A DNA stretch of 64,000 nt from JADJDM01 sp044352985 (lineage in GTDB: Bacteria; Bacteroidota; Bacteroidia; B-17B0; Aurantibacillaceae), in NCBI GenBank assembly GCA_044352985.1, contig JBILCU010000006.1:124001-188000 (forward strand). The letters are read 5' to 3'. Below are positions 53,509 to 62,717 of the stretch, in pieces (the stretch's first letter is position 1; every line of letters begins with the position of its first letter). The position numbers were made by a program, and so were the translations under genes. The notes below the pieces were generated by a model. The model was not told where the DNA came from, made no database searches, and saw nothing but the letters and a program-made list of their open reading frames with translations.

Positions 53509-54246
53509 ATGACTCATCTAAATTCATTTCAATTCATTCCTGCAATAGACATCATTGATGGCAAGTGCGTTCGTTTATCACAAGGAGATTACAGCCAGAA
53601 AACTACTTATTACGAACAACCATTAGATGCTGCAAAACAATTTCAGGATTTAGGAGTTCAGCGTTTGCATTTAGTTGATTTAGATGGAGCAAAATCAGGA
53701 AGAATTATTAATCTACATGTGCTTGAAACCATCGCTAATCAAACAAAATTAGAAATTGATTTTGGAGGTGGAGTAAAAACCGAAGATGATGTAAGAATGA
53801 TTTTGCAATCAGGCGCTAAATGGGTAACTGTTGGCAGCATGGCTGTAAAGCAAAAAGATACTGTTGCAAATTGGTTAGAAAAGTTCGGACAAGAAAAATT
53901 TTTAATTGGGATAGATGTAAAAGGAAGAAAGGCGGCAACAGACGGCTGGTTAAATGTGCTTGAAGTAGACATCTCAGAAGTAATTAATTTTTATTTCAAT
54001 AAAGGATTCAATCATTTTTTTTGTACCGATATTTCAAAAGACGGAATGTTACAAGGCATATCTGAAGAATTGTATTTGCAGTTGATTAACGAATTTAATG
54101 GATTAAAACTAATAGCAAGTGGAGGAGTTTCTTGTATCGATGATGCTTATCGCGCAAAAGAAATTGGTTGTAAAGGAGTAATAGTTGGTAAAGCCATTTA
54201 TGAAGGCAAAATTAAAAACGAAGAAATAAAAAAGATGTTATTTTAA
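53509..54246 (+). CDS. hisA: ProFAR isomerase
   Basis: 245 residues, TIM barrel. It isomerises the aminoimidazole carboxamide ribotide intermediate. Catalytic aspartates are in PAIDIIDGK (Asp14) and CTDISKDGM; phosphate-binding segments are IDFGGGVKT and IASGGV. It follows a 256-nt gap after hisH. Confidence 0.97.
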   Translation: MTHLNSFQFIPAIDIIDGKCVRLSQGDYSQKTTYYEQPLDAAKQFQDLGVQRLHLVDLDGAKSGRIINLHVLETIANQTKLEIDFGGGVKTEDDVRMILQSGAKWVTVGSMAVKQKDTVANWLEKFGQEKFLIGIDVKGRKAATDGWLNVLEVDISEVINFYFNKGFNHFFCTDISKDGMLQGISEELYLQLINEFNGLKLIASGGVSCIDDAYRAKEIGCKGVIVGKAIYEGKIKNEEIKKMLF

Positions 54247-54756
54247 GAACTAACAAATAAAAACATGCAATAGTAAAAAATTAGTGATAAGCATTTAATA
54301 AAAAAGCTGTCAATTTCTATTTATTATTTTCTTTTTTGTTCTCTGATTTTTTCAATTCTTTGTTACACAAAAAATCTACGAGAAGCGAAAAACAGTGTAA
54401 CTTAAAATCAATAACGCTATGCTGAGTCATATATTTTACCCGAGCGTGGCAATGAACAAACGCGGTGCCGATTCGGGTGAATGCTTTTTTTAGGGCAGCC
54501 AGGAGGAATGGCTGACCGTAAAGAAAAAAGTAGAGAGCGTGAGCAATCGTTTGTTCTTGATTTTTTTTGCTACTTTTTTTAATCAAGTAAAAAAAGTAGA
54601 TGAAAATAAATTATAATTTTAAGAGTAATTTAAAAAGTAATAATTTTTATTAAAATTATAATTCAAATAAATTAAACAGAAAATAATGCAATTGATTATT
54701 TATACTATTAAAAGTTCTATTTTTCTCAACTAAATTTTAGTAAATCCTAAAAACAA
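54247..54756. repeat. Structured repeat-like island between hisA and hisF
   Basis: 510 nt without a credible gene. The core (about 54400-54600) is richer in GC and highly foldable. ACCCGA (54438-54443) pairs with TCGGGT (54473-54478) around an inner GGCA/TGCC pair. CAGCCA (54496-54501) pairs with TGGCTG (54509-54514). CTACTTTTTTT (54570-54580) pairs with AAAAAAAGTAG (54589-54599). It looks like an extragenic element inserted in the operon. The last ~150 nt before hisF are AT-rich. Confidence 0.7.
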
Positions 54757-55515
54757 ATGCTTGCAAAACGAATCATACCTTGTTTAGATATTAAAAACGG
54801 ACGAACTGTTAAAGGCGTCAACTTTGAGAATATTCGCGATGCAGGCGATCCTGTTGAATTAGCTATTCGTTATTCAGATAAAGGCGCAGATGAATTAGTG
54901 TTTTTAGATATTACTGCAACCAACGAAAAACGAAAAACATTAAGTGAACTTGTAAAAAAAATTGCAGAACACATTAATATTCCATTTACAGTTGGCGGTG
55001 GAATTTCTTCCATAGAAGATGTTGATCATTTACTGAATCATGGTGCTGATAAAATTTCTGTCAACTCAGCAGCTTATACCAAACCAGAATTAATTTACTC
55101 GCTGGCAAAAAACTTTGGTAGCCAATGTGTAGTAGCTGCAATTGATATTAAACAAGAGACAGACGGTGAATGGTATGTGTATTTAAATGGCGGAACAAAA
55201 AAAACCAATTCTACTGCATTAAACTGGGCAAAACAAGTTGAGCAAGAAGGTGCAGGAGAAATTTTACTAACCAGCATGAATAATGATGGGTCAAAAAGCG
55301 GTTTTGCAAATGACATCATTTCGCTTATTTCTCTTTCGGTTCAAATACCTGTTATTGCAAGTGGCGGAGCTGGAAATATGCAACATTTTTCCGATGCGTT
55401 TAAAAATGGTAAAGCAGATGCAGCTCTTGCAGCAAGTGTTTTTCATTTTTCTGAAATAGAAATTAAAGAGCTAAAGAAGTTTTTAGCTGAACAAGAAATA
55501 CCGGTAAGAAATTAA
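54757..55515 (+). CDS. hisF: Imidazole glycerol phosphate synthase, cyclase subunit
   Basis: 252 residues, TIM barrel. The catalytic pair is Asp11 (CLDIKNGRTVKG) and Asp130 (AAIDIKQ). It uses ammonia from HisH to make imidazole glycerol phosphate and AICAR, the latter feeding purine synthesis. Starts behind the repeat-like island, so it may have its own promoter. Confidence 0.98.
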   Translation: MLAKRIIPCLDIKNGRTVKGVNFENIRDAGDPVELAIRYSDKGADELVFLDITATNEKRKTLSELVKKIAEHINIPFTVGGGISSIEDVDHLLNHGADKISVNSAAYTKPELIYSLAKNFGSQCVVAAIDIKQETDGEWYVYLNGGTKKTNSTALNWAKQVEQEGAGEILLTSMNNDGSKSGFANDIISLISLSVQIPVIASGGAGNMQHFSDAFKNGKADAALAASVFHFSEIEIKELKKFLAEQEIPVRN

Positions 55516-55541
55516 TTTAAAAAAGCAGATAGTCCTAAAAA

Positions 55542-56138
55542 ATGAAAATACAATTCGAAAAATATACTGATGGCTTAGTTCCCACAATCATACAAGATGC
55601 GACAACCAAAACTGTTTTGATGCTTGGTTTTATGAATGAGGAAGCATATAATAAAACAATTGAATCCAAAAAAGTTACTTTTTTTAGTCGTTCAAAAAAT
55701 CGCCTATGGACCAAAGGCGAGGAGAGTGGCAACTTTTTACATTTGGTTGAAATACTAAACGATTGCGATGAGGATTCACTTTTAATTAAAGTAAATCCTG
55801 AAGGAGTGGTTTGTCACACCGGAAGCCCAACTTGCTGGAATGAATCAAATGAAGGTGATTTTTTATATCAACTTGAAAACATCATCAGTAAACGCAAAAA
55901 TGAAAGCCCAGAAACTTCTTACACAGCTTCTTTGTTTAAAAAAGGAATCAATAAAATTGCACAAAAAGTGGGTGAAGAGGCTGTAGAAACAGTAATAGAG
56001 GCAAAAGATAATAACCTGGATTTATTTTTAAATGAATCAGCCGATTTATTGTTTCATTACTTGATTTTATTACAAGCAAAGGGGTGTACCTTAAAAGATG
56101 TAATTGCAATTTTAAAAGACAGGCATCAAAAAAAATAA
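55542..56138 (+). CDS. hisI: Bifunctional PR-AMP cyclohydrolase / PR-ATP pyrophosphatase
   Basis: 198 residues (HisIE). The N-terminal cyclohydrolase (about 1-105) has NDCDEDSLLIK and the zinc motif CHTGSPTCW. The C-terminal pyrophosphatase (about 110-198) has GEEAVETVIEAKD and ADLLFHYLILL. It performs steps 2 and 3 of the pathway and completes the gene set. The stop is only 2 nt from the convergent lysA stop. Confidence 0.97.
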   Translation: MKIQFEKYTDGLVPTIIQDATTKTVLMLGFMNEEAYNKTIESKKVTFFSRSKNRLWTKGEESGNFLHLVEILNDCDEDSLLIKVNPEGVVCHTGSPTCWNESNEGDFLYQLENIISKRKNESPETSYTASLFKKGINKIAQKVGEEAVETVIEAKDNNLDLFLNESADLLFHYLILLQAKGCTLKDVIAILKDRHQKK

Positions 56139-56140
56139 TT

Positions 56141-57289
56141 TTATTTTAGATACATTTTCCCTGCTGCTTTTCTCAAATTATAATTTGATGACATGGCCTC
56201 CCCGTATGCGCCGGCACTTCTAATCGCAATTAAATCACCGCGATTTGTTTCAGGCAATAAAACTGTTTTTCCAAAACAATCACTGCTTTCACAAATTGGT
56301 CCAACCACGTCATATTTTAAAACCTCAGAACTTTTTGAACTTATGTTTTCTATTTTATGATATGCCTGATAGAGTGCGGGTCTCAATAGATCATTCATTC
56401 CCGCATCAAGTATAGCAAAATTTGTAGTGATGCCTTTTTTAATGTGTAACACACTTGCAATTAAACTACCGCACTGACCAACAATTGACCTTCCCAATTC
56501 AAAATGAACCTTTTGTTTCGGCTTTAACTCTAAATGTTTTCTAAACACATCGAAGTACGATTTAAAATCTACAATTGATGAATTATCCGGTTCCTCATAA
56601 TTAATACCAAGGCCACCTCCAAGATTAATAGTCTGAGGAAAAACTCCTTGATCAATAAACCATTTATTTATTTCGTTTACCCGTTTACATAATTTTTTAA
56701 AAGGGTCTAAAGTGGTTATTTGAGAGCCGATATGAAAGTGCAATCCAATTAATTTAATATGCTTTAATTGTTTTATAATTTCTAAAACTTCATCAAATTC
56801 ATAAGGATTAATTCCGAATTTATTTTCTTCTAAACCCGTTGTTATGTATTTATGAGTAAGCGCATCTACATTAGGATTAATACGCAATGCAATATGCGCT
56901 GTTTTATTTTGTTTTGAAGCTAGCTGATTAATTACAATCAGTTCAGATACACTTTCAATATTAAAACAAAATATGTTTTGTTCTAGCGCGTAGTTGATTT
57001 CTTGATCGCTTTTGCCTACTCCTGCAAATACTATATCGGAAGTTTTAAAGCCACTTTTTATAGATTGTTTAATTTCATTGCCACTTACACAATCGGCTCC
57101 TAATCCAGCTTGTTGAATTAATTCAAGCAGTTTAGGATTTGGATTAGCCTTTAACGCATAATGGATTTTATAATCATTACCTGCATGTTTTTTTAAGGAT
57201 GTTATGGTTTTTTGGAGTAAGCTTAAATCGTAAACAAAAAAGGGCGTATGTTTTTTCTTCAACTTATTTATATTGTTTTCTGAGATCAT
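56141..57289 (-). CDS. lysA: Diaminopimelate decarboxylase
   Basis: 382 residues, PLP fold III. Last step of lysine synthesis. The cofactor lysine is in YALKANPN (Lys47). Other landmarks are HFHIGSQI, NLGGGLGI, FELGRSIVG and GPICESSDCF, the C-terminal substrate cysteine loop. Together with asd in this window it belongs to the diaminopimelate branch, but the two are 38 kb apart. Confidence 0.96.
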   Translation of the reverse strand: MISENNINKLKKKHTPFFVYDLSLLQKTITSLKKHAGNDYKIHYALKANPNPKLLELIQQAGLGADCVSGNEIKQSIKSGFKTSDIVFAGVGKSDQEINYALEQNIFCFNIESVSELIVINQLASKQNKTAHIALRINPNVDALTHKYITTGLEENKFGINPYEFDEVLEIIKQLKHIKLIGLHFHIGSQITTLDPFKKLCKRVNEINKWFIDQGVFPQTINLGGGLGINYEEPDNSSIVDFKSYFDVFRKHLELKPKQKVHFELGRSIVGQCGSLIASVLHIKKGITTNFAILDAGMNDLLRPALYQAYHKIENISSKSSEVLKYDVVGPICESSDCFGKTVLLPETNRGDLIAIRSAGAYGEAMSSNYNLRKAAGKMYLK

Positions 57290-57416
57290 TTTTATTAATT
57301 AAATGAGTTGGTTTTTAATTATAATAAGATTTAAAGTGTGTCATTTTAATTTATACATGATTGTCAAAATAATGTATAATAAATTTTTAAAATTAATCTG
57401 AACTAAAGTAAGTGTT

Positions 57417-57442
57417 TCAGTTAAAGTCTAAACTTTAACTGA
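57417..57442. other. 11-bp perfect inverted repeat between pspC and lysA
   Basis: TCAGTTAAAGT, loop CTAA, ACTTTAACTGA. It lies 45 nt past the pspC stop and 128 nt ahead of the lysA ATG, both on the minus strand. There is no T-run after it, so it may be a terminator of unusual form or an operator. Nothing else is seen in 57290-57486. Confidence 0.45.
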
Positions 57443-57486
57443 TAAATTAATTCAACAACTTGTGTTTAAAATCAACATTGTTTTGA

Positions 57487-57720
57487 TTAAATGTCCCAAA
57501 CACTTTTTCTGCGGTAACGCGATGGCTTAAAAAATTCTTTATGTTCCAGCATGAAAGCCATTATAAAATAAATGATAACTGGTGAGCCAAATGTGAAAAA
57601 TGATAGATAAATAAAATACATACGCACATTGGTGGTTTTAATGCCCAATTTTTTACCCCACCATTCGCATACTCCAAATGCCTGAGATTCAAACCAAGAT
57701 ATTGTTTTATTTATCATCAT
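57487..57720 (-). CDS. PspC-domain membrane protein
   Basis: 77 residues. Most of it is one PspC domain: a cytosolic N-terminus (FGVCEWWGKKLGIKTTNVRM) followed by a hydrophobic segment (about 34-58). It is the stripped-down form found in many Bacteroidota rather than the enterobacterial phage-shock operon. It lies 39 nt downstream of DUF2851. Confidence 0.85.
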   Translation of the reverse strand: MMINKTISWFESQAFGVCEWWGKKLGIKTTNVRMYFIYLSFFTFGSPVIIYFIMAFMLEHKEFFKPSRYRRKSVWDI

Positions 57721-57759
57721 GTCTTCTTAAACAAATTTATTCTTTTTTATTTAATTTCT

Positions 57760-59034
57760 TTAAGTGCTTTGCAAAATTGTTTTTCCTACTAAACATGATA
57801 AACATCCAGATTTAGCGCATAGTTCTTTTTCTAATTGAATAAATGCCTGTGAGAATAATGCATTTGTTGGTTTGGGAAGTACTTTTGAAAATAAATTTAC
57901 TATCGAGTTTTTTTCAGGTAATGATGTGTTTATTATAGTTTTGGCCGCCAATGCCATTTTTTTATTGTTTGTAATTTCAGAATAGAAAAACAAAAAGGGT
58001 ACAATTACATTTATTATTATCGAATTTATAGACAAATCTCCAAGCTGATTATTGCCTTTATTTATCTTTTTCCCAAAATCGTAATGCGTTTGCCAATAAG
58101 ACGAGAGATTAAGTTTTAATTCATTTGCCCATTTATCGAAAGTATTTAATTCGTTTAATTGATTAATTATAAAATCAAATTTGGGTAGTATTGTTGAAAA
58201 TTGTGCAATGCGAATGCTCGGAAAATTTTGAGGATGCATGCGGGAGAATTTCCAGATGGTGCTAGGCAGACTATTTAAATTATGTGTTTTTTGGAGGTAA
58301 AGAAATTCTTTTTGTAATTCATGGTGATGTTCGTCAATACTTGGTTTATCTAAAAATCCGGCAACACCATACAACAAAGATTCTGTTTTTAAAGGATCAC
58401 GTAAATATGTTTGAACTAAATGAAAAGATAATTCTTTCGATAATAAATCAAAAGCAAGAGCATTGGTTTTAAAACCAAAAGATAGAGCAACTAATTTGTA
58501 TAAAGTATGCTGGATGTTTTTGTTCTCTGAATAATATACTTCTTTAATAAAGTCAATTTTGTTTTTTAATCGCTTAAAATACAGGTCATTCATCCATTCT
58601 AAATAGTCATTTCCATTTAATTCCACAACTTGGTTTTTACAAATAAGCTTTTTGTTCGGTTTAATCATCAATGGTGAAAATTGCGTTACATAAGGGAAAA
58701 TAAGGTGCTTTAATTGTAATGTTGGTAGATTAATTCCATTACTATTGTTTACATCCATATCATGATCTAACACTACATGCAAAATCACCGAGTTGTAAGC
58801 GATATCTTTATCGTGTTTATGTTTTTTCCAATCTGAGGCTCTAACGTGAATCTCAATATTTCCTATGAATAAAATGTCATTTATTTTTATGTGAGCGTTA
58901 GAAAAATCAGGACCACTATCTCGATTATATTCTCCTGGTTTTATGATTTCAATTGATTCTGATTCAAGTGTTTTAAGATTAAAGGCATCAAACAACTGAA
59001 ATTTCCAGATATAATGAAGTAACTCTTCTTTCAC
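57760..59034 (-). CDS. DUF2851 family protein
   Basis: 424 residues. The N-terminal block GPDFSNAHIKINDILFIGN then IEIHVRASDW (residues 41-69) is the family hallmark and resembles a PD-(D/E)xK nuclease core with Asp43, Glu61 and His63 in place of Lys. A second conserved block is FSRMHPQNFPSIRIAQF in the middle. The C-terminus has three close cysteines (Cys406, Cys411, Cys414), a possible metal or Fe-S site. A nuclease function is inference only. It diverges from mutL. Confidence 0.85.
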   Translation of the reverse strand: MKEELLHYIWKFQLFDAFNLKTLESESIEIIKPGEYNRDSGPDFSNAHIKINDILFIGNIEIHVRASDWKKHKHDKDIAYNSVILHVVLDHDMDVNNSNGINLPTLQLKHLIFPYVTQFSPLMIKPNKKLICKNQVVELNGNDYLEWMNDLYFKRLKNKIDFIKEVYYSENKNIQHTLYKLVALSFGFKTNALAFDLLSKELSFHLVQTYLRDPLKTESLLYGVAGFLDKPSIDEHHHELQKEFLYLQKTHNLNSLPSTIWKFSRMHPQNFPSIRIAQFSTILPKFDFIINQLNELNTFDKWANELKLNLSSYWQTHYDFGKKINKGNNQLGDLSINSIIINVIVPFLFFYSEITNNKKMALAAKTIINTSLPEKNSIVNLFSKVLPKPTNALFSQAFIQLEKELCAKSGCLSCLVGKTILQST

Positions 59035-59098
59035 TAATTAAAAATACAAAATTATAAATCCAAGGTAAAATCATTTAAACACATTTTATTCAACATAA

Positions 59099-59122
59099 TT
59101 TAACGGGAACTTTTCCGTTAAA
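59099..59122. promoter_or_regulatory. 8-bp inverted repeat between DUF2851 and mutL
   Basis: TTTAACGG, an 8-nt loop and CCGTTAAA in the 156-nt divergent promoter region. A shared operator or a 5'-UTR hairpin is possible. Confidence 0.4.
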
Positions 59123-59190
59123 AGAGATAAAAATAATTTGGTAAAGCAATTTCTCGTTTGCCTTTAATTTTAGTAAATTCGTGAGATTTT

Positions 59191-61035
59191 ATGGCAGACT
59201 TAATTTCTTTATTACCCGAAAATGTAGCGAATCAAATTGCGGCCGGAGAGGTGGTTCAACGCCCCGCATCGGTGGTGAAAGAGTTGTTGGAAAATTCGGT
59301 GGACGCCAAAGCATCTGTAATTAAACTGATTGTAAAAGAAGGTGGTAAATCACTTCTTCAAGTGATAGATAATGGAAGGGGAATGAGTGAACGCGATGCA
59401 GTGTTATGCTTTGAGCGCCATGCTACCTCTAAATTAAAAAATGCCGATGATTTATTTAAAATTATTACCAAAGGTTTTAGGGGCGAAGCACTTGCGGCCA
59501 TTTCTGCAGTTGCACAAGTAGAACTTAAAACCCGTCCCGAAGAAAGTGAATTAGGGACTTTAGTTATTAATGAAGGAAACACCATTACAACACGTGAATC
59601 GTGCAGCGGAGCGGTTGGGACTTCCATTAGTGTAAAAAATTTATTTTTTAATATTCCGGCCCGTAGAAATTTTTTAAAAAACGATAGCATTGAGCTGAAA
59701 CACATTGTTGATGAGTTTGAACGCGTTGCCATGGCGCACCCCGAAATTGCTTTTCATTTATTTAACAACGGGCACGAAATGTATCATTTGCCGGCAAGTA
59801 CCTTAATTCATCGTATTGAAGGGTTGTTAAGTTCAAGCATCAAGGGAAATCTAGTTGCGGTAGATGAAGTTACTCCTGGTTTTTCTATAAAAGGTTATGT
59901 GGGCAAACCAGCTTCTGCAAAGAAAAAAAGAGGCGAGCAGTATTTTTTCGTTAATCAGCGATTCATAAAAAGTGCCTACCTCAATTTTGCGGTTTCTGAT
60001 GCTTACACGGATTTAATAAAAGGCGATGAGTATCCGAGTTACATCCTTTTTATTGATTTGCCTCCAAGCACGATTGATGTAAACATTCATCCCACCAAAA
60101 CGGAAATAAAATTTGAAGACGAAAAAACGTTATTCGTCATTTTAAAAACCGCAGTAAAACGTGCGCTCGGCAAAGCCAATCTTGCTCCAAGCATCGATTT
60201 TGATGTAGAGCAATCTGTTGTTGATGCGATGTATAGTTCGCCACAACAACCAAAAGCCCCAGAGATAACATTTAACCCATCATACAATCCTTTTTCAACT
60301 GACAACAATAAATCATCTTACAAAAAGGAATACGAAAGTTCACTTTACAAGCAGAACAAACAGAACTGGGAATCGCTTTACCAGCAACACCAAACGGATG
60401 TTAATCCGCATTTAGAAAATGAACAGGAACAACATCAGTTGTTTGATGAAAACCAAGTTCAGTCGCTGAAAAAAGAGTTTTTTCAGTTGCAACAAAAGTA
60501 CATTGTTACCACCATCAATGGTAATTTAGTGATGATTGATCAGCACCGTGCTCACGAAACCATTTTGTATTACCATTATCTAAATTCGTTCGAAGGGCAA
60601 GCCATTGCATCGCAACAAGAACTTTTTCCACAAAGCTTAGATTTAAGTCCGTTGGATTTAAATTTAGTATTGGGTTTAAAAAATGAGCTAAAAGCACTTG
60701 GTTTTGATATAGAACAATTTGGAAAAGACAGTATAGTTATTCACGGAATTCCTACCGATCATGCCGGACAAAATTGTTTGGAACTGCTGGAAGGTATTGT
60801 TGAAAATTACAAACTCAACAACCTGGATGTTGAGTTGGATAAACGCGAAAATCTTTGCCGTGCAATGGCAAAAAAAGCGGCCATTCAATACGGAAAAGAA
60901 TTACAACACGAAGAGATCGAATTGTTATTGCAACATTTATTCTCCTTAGAAAACTATTCATTTTCACCATCCGGAAAAATCATTGTTTCGGAATTGCCAT
61001 TCTCCGATATTGAAAAATTATTTAAAAAACGTTAG
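59191..61035 (+). CDS. mutL: DNA mismatch repair protein MutL
   Basis: 614 residues. The N-terminal GHKL ATPase (about 1-330) has ELLENSVDAK (31-40), DNGRGM (60-65) and FRGEALAAI. A low-complexity linker (about 345-420, Gln-rich) leads to the C-terminal dimer domain. The endonuclease-type motif reads DQHRAHETILY, which lacks the last Glu of DQHAx2Ex4E, and the zinc motif CPHGRP is replaced by FSPSGK, so nicking activity is in doubt. It transmits the mismatch signal from MutS. It lies 3 nt upstream of a rhomboid gene. Confidence 0.96.
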   Translation: MADLISLLPENVANQIAAGEVVQRPASVVKELLENSVDAKASVIKLIVKEGGKSLLQVIDNGRGMSERDAVLCFERHATSKLKNADDLFKIITKGFRGEALAAISAVAQVELKTRPEESELGTLVINEGNTITTRESCSGAVGTSISVKNLFFNIPARRNFLKNDSIELKHIVDEFERVAMAHPEIAFHLFNNGHEMYHLPASTLIHRIEGLLSSSIKGNLVAVDEVTPGFSIKGYVGKPASAKKKRGEQYFFVNQRFIKSAYLNFAVSDAYTDLIKGDEYPSYILFIDLPPSTIDVNIHPTKTEIKFEDEKTLFVILKTAVKRALGKANLAPSIDFDVEQSVVDAMYSSPQQPKAPEITFNPSYNPFSTDNNKSSYKKEYESSLYKQNKQNWESLYQQHQTDVNPHLENEQEQHQLFDENQVQSLKKEFFQLQQKYIVTTINGNLVMIDQHRAHETILYYHYLNSFEGQAIASQQELFPQSLDLSPLDLNLVLGLKNELKALGFDIEQFGKDSIVIHGIPTDHAGQNCLELLEGIVENYKLNNLDVELDKRENLCRAMAKKAAIQYGKELQHEEIELLLQHLFSLENYSFSPSGKIIVSELPFSDIEKLFKKR

Positions 61036-61038
61036 TTA

Positions 61039-61890
61039 ATGAACCAGGATTACCGACCTACTCGCTTTCAGGTTTTACCACCGGTGGTAAAAAATATACT
61101 TATCATTTCGGGAATTCTGTTTTTGGCAACGCAGGTTTTTCAAGCTAATCCCGGCATCAATCTCACCGATTTTTTAGGGCTGCATTATTTTTCTGCTGAA
61201 TTGTTTAAGCCCTATCAGTTCATTACTTACTTGTTTATGCATGCCGATTTCACGCATTTGTTTTTTAACATGTTTGCCGTATGGACATTTGGTTCAGTGC
61301 TTGAAAATGTATGGGGTCCAAAACGATTTCTAATTTTTTACCTCATAACAGGTATGGGCGCTGCTCTAATACAATACTTGGTGATTTATTTAGATATTAA
61401 TGATTCGGTTTTGGTATTCGATCAAATCATGCAAGAAAACAACATCGATAAATTGACAAAATTTTTTAATAGTGGAGCACTTACTCCATTCATGAATGCT
61501 TCCACCTACGATTTGTTTCAGGGATTTGTAGATCAATACAACGAAGCATCTGCAACTGACCCAACGAAAGCAGTTTTTTTGGCGCATGAGTTCATTCAGC
61601 AGGTGCAAAGCACTTATTTAAATACCCATGTAATTGTTGGTGCATCGGGTTCTTTATTTGGGTTGTTACTTGCATTTGGTATGTTGTTCCCGAACACGTA
61701 TTTAAGTATATTTTTCTTTTTTCCTATAAAGGCAAAATACTTTGTGATGATTTATGGCTTGTTTGAATTGCTTTCAGGAATTGCCAATCAGCCCGGAGAT
61801 AATGTTGCTCATTTTGCACACCTCGGCGGAATGCTCTTTGGTTTTTTTATGATTCTATACTGGAAAAAAAACAGGAACAATTTTTATTAA
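61039..61890 (+). CDS. Rhomboid family intramembrane serine protease (first of two)
   Basis: 283 residues with six membrane helices. The catalytic Ser is in GASGSLFGLL (Ser203) and the His in VAHFAHLGGMLFG. A large, hydrophilic loop of about 90 residues after the second helix is unusual in length. Rhomboids cleave membrane proteins near the outer face of the inner membrane. Substrate unknown. Starts 3 nt after mutL and precedes a second rhomboid. Confidence 0.93.
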   Translation: MNQDYRPTRFQVLPPVVKNILIISGILFLATQVFQANPGINLTDFLGLHYFSAELFKPYQFITYLFMHADFTHLFFNMFAVWTFGSVLENVWGPKRFLIFYLITGMGAALIQYLVIYLDINDSVLVFDQIMQENNIDKLTKFFNSGALTPFMNASTYDLFQGFVDQYNEASATDPTKAVFLAHEFIQQVQSTYLNTHVIVGASGSLFGLLLAFGMLFPNTYLSIFFFFPIKAKYFVMIYGLFELLSGIANQPGDNVAHFAHLGGMLFGFFMILYWKKNRNNFY

Positions 61891-61916
61891 AAACAATAAG
61901 CAATTAAATTTGAACT

Positions 61917-62717
61917 ATGTATTCAAGTTTTAAATCCAATTCTTTACTCACTCGTTTCATTATCATCAATGGAGTTGTTTTTTTAACGCTAAATATTTTA
62001 TTCCATGTTTTAAACATTAATCTCATTCCTTACATCTCTGTACACTCTACTTTGCCCGGTTTCTTTCTTCGCGCCTGGGGAATATTCACCTATATGTTTT
62101 CGCACCTTGATTTGTCGCATGTGTTTTATAATATGCTCTGGTTGTTTTTTATGGGACAGATTTTTACAGTTATTATTGGTGAACAACGTTTATTATTTAC
62201 CTATTTGTTTGGAGGCATTTCAGGAGCAATTCTGTTTTTTATTTCTTCACTTTTATTTTCAAAACAGGAAGGCTATTTAATTGGTGCTTCTGCATCTGTT
62301 ATGGCAATTACTGTTGCAGCAGGAACCTACGCACCTAATATGCCGGTATCGGTTTTTTTAATTGGAGAAGTAAAATTAAAATGGGTAGTGGTTGCATCTT
62401 TCATCATGTTTTCATTAATTGATTTATCGGTTAACACCGGAGGAAAAATCTCTCACATGGGCGGAGCATTGTTCGGGTTTATTTATGGAAGACAATTAAA
62501 AAACAGAAATGATATTGGGGCATGGTTTCAACGATTAATCAGCGGACAAAAATTAAAAGTGGTACATCGTAAAAAGTTTAGCGATGAAGAATACAATTAT
62601 TCCAAACGTCAGGAAGAAAAAAGCCTGGATGAATTATTAGATAAAATAAATCGTTCCGGTTACGATAGTTTAAGCAAAAAAGAAAAAGAACGTTTACACG
62701 AATTATCTAAAAAATGA
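61917..62717 (+). CDS. Rhomboid family intramembrane serine protease (second of two)
   Basis: 266 residues with six membrane helices (about 1-195) and a charged cytoplasmic tail (about 200-266, Lys/Glu-rich, KSLDELLDKINRSGYDSLSK). The Ser motif is GASASVMAI (Ser125), with Ala in the fourth place rather than Gly. The His is in SHMGGALFGF. It is 26 nt after the first rhomboid and overlaps the DUF4159 gene by 4 nt (ATGA). Paired rhomboids suggest different substrates or a hetero-function. Confidence 0.92.
   Translation: MYSSFKSNSLLTRFIIINGVVFLTLNILFHVLNINLIPYISVHSTLPGFFLRAWGIFTYMFSHLDLSHVFYNMLWLFFMGQIFTVIIGEQRLLFTYLFGGISGAILFFISSLLFSKQEGYLIGASASVMAITVAAGTYAPNMPVSVFLIGEVKLKWVVVASFIMFSLIDLSVNTGGKISHMGGALFGFIYGRQLKNRNDIGAWFQRLISGQKLKVVHRKKFSDEEYNYSKRQEEKSLDELLDKINRSGYDSLSKKEKERLHELSKK

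Noticed and set aside
54317..54586. 89-codon minus-strand ORF between hisA and hisF
   Set aside because: It coincides with the highly foldable repeat-like island, lies antisense in an operon and shows no domain.
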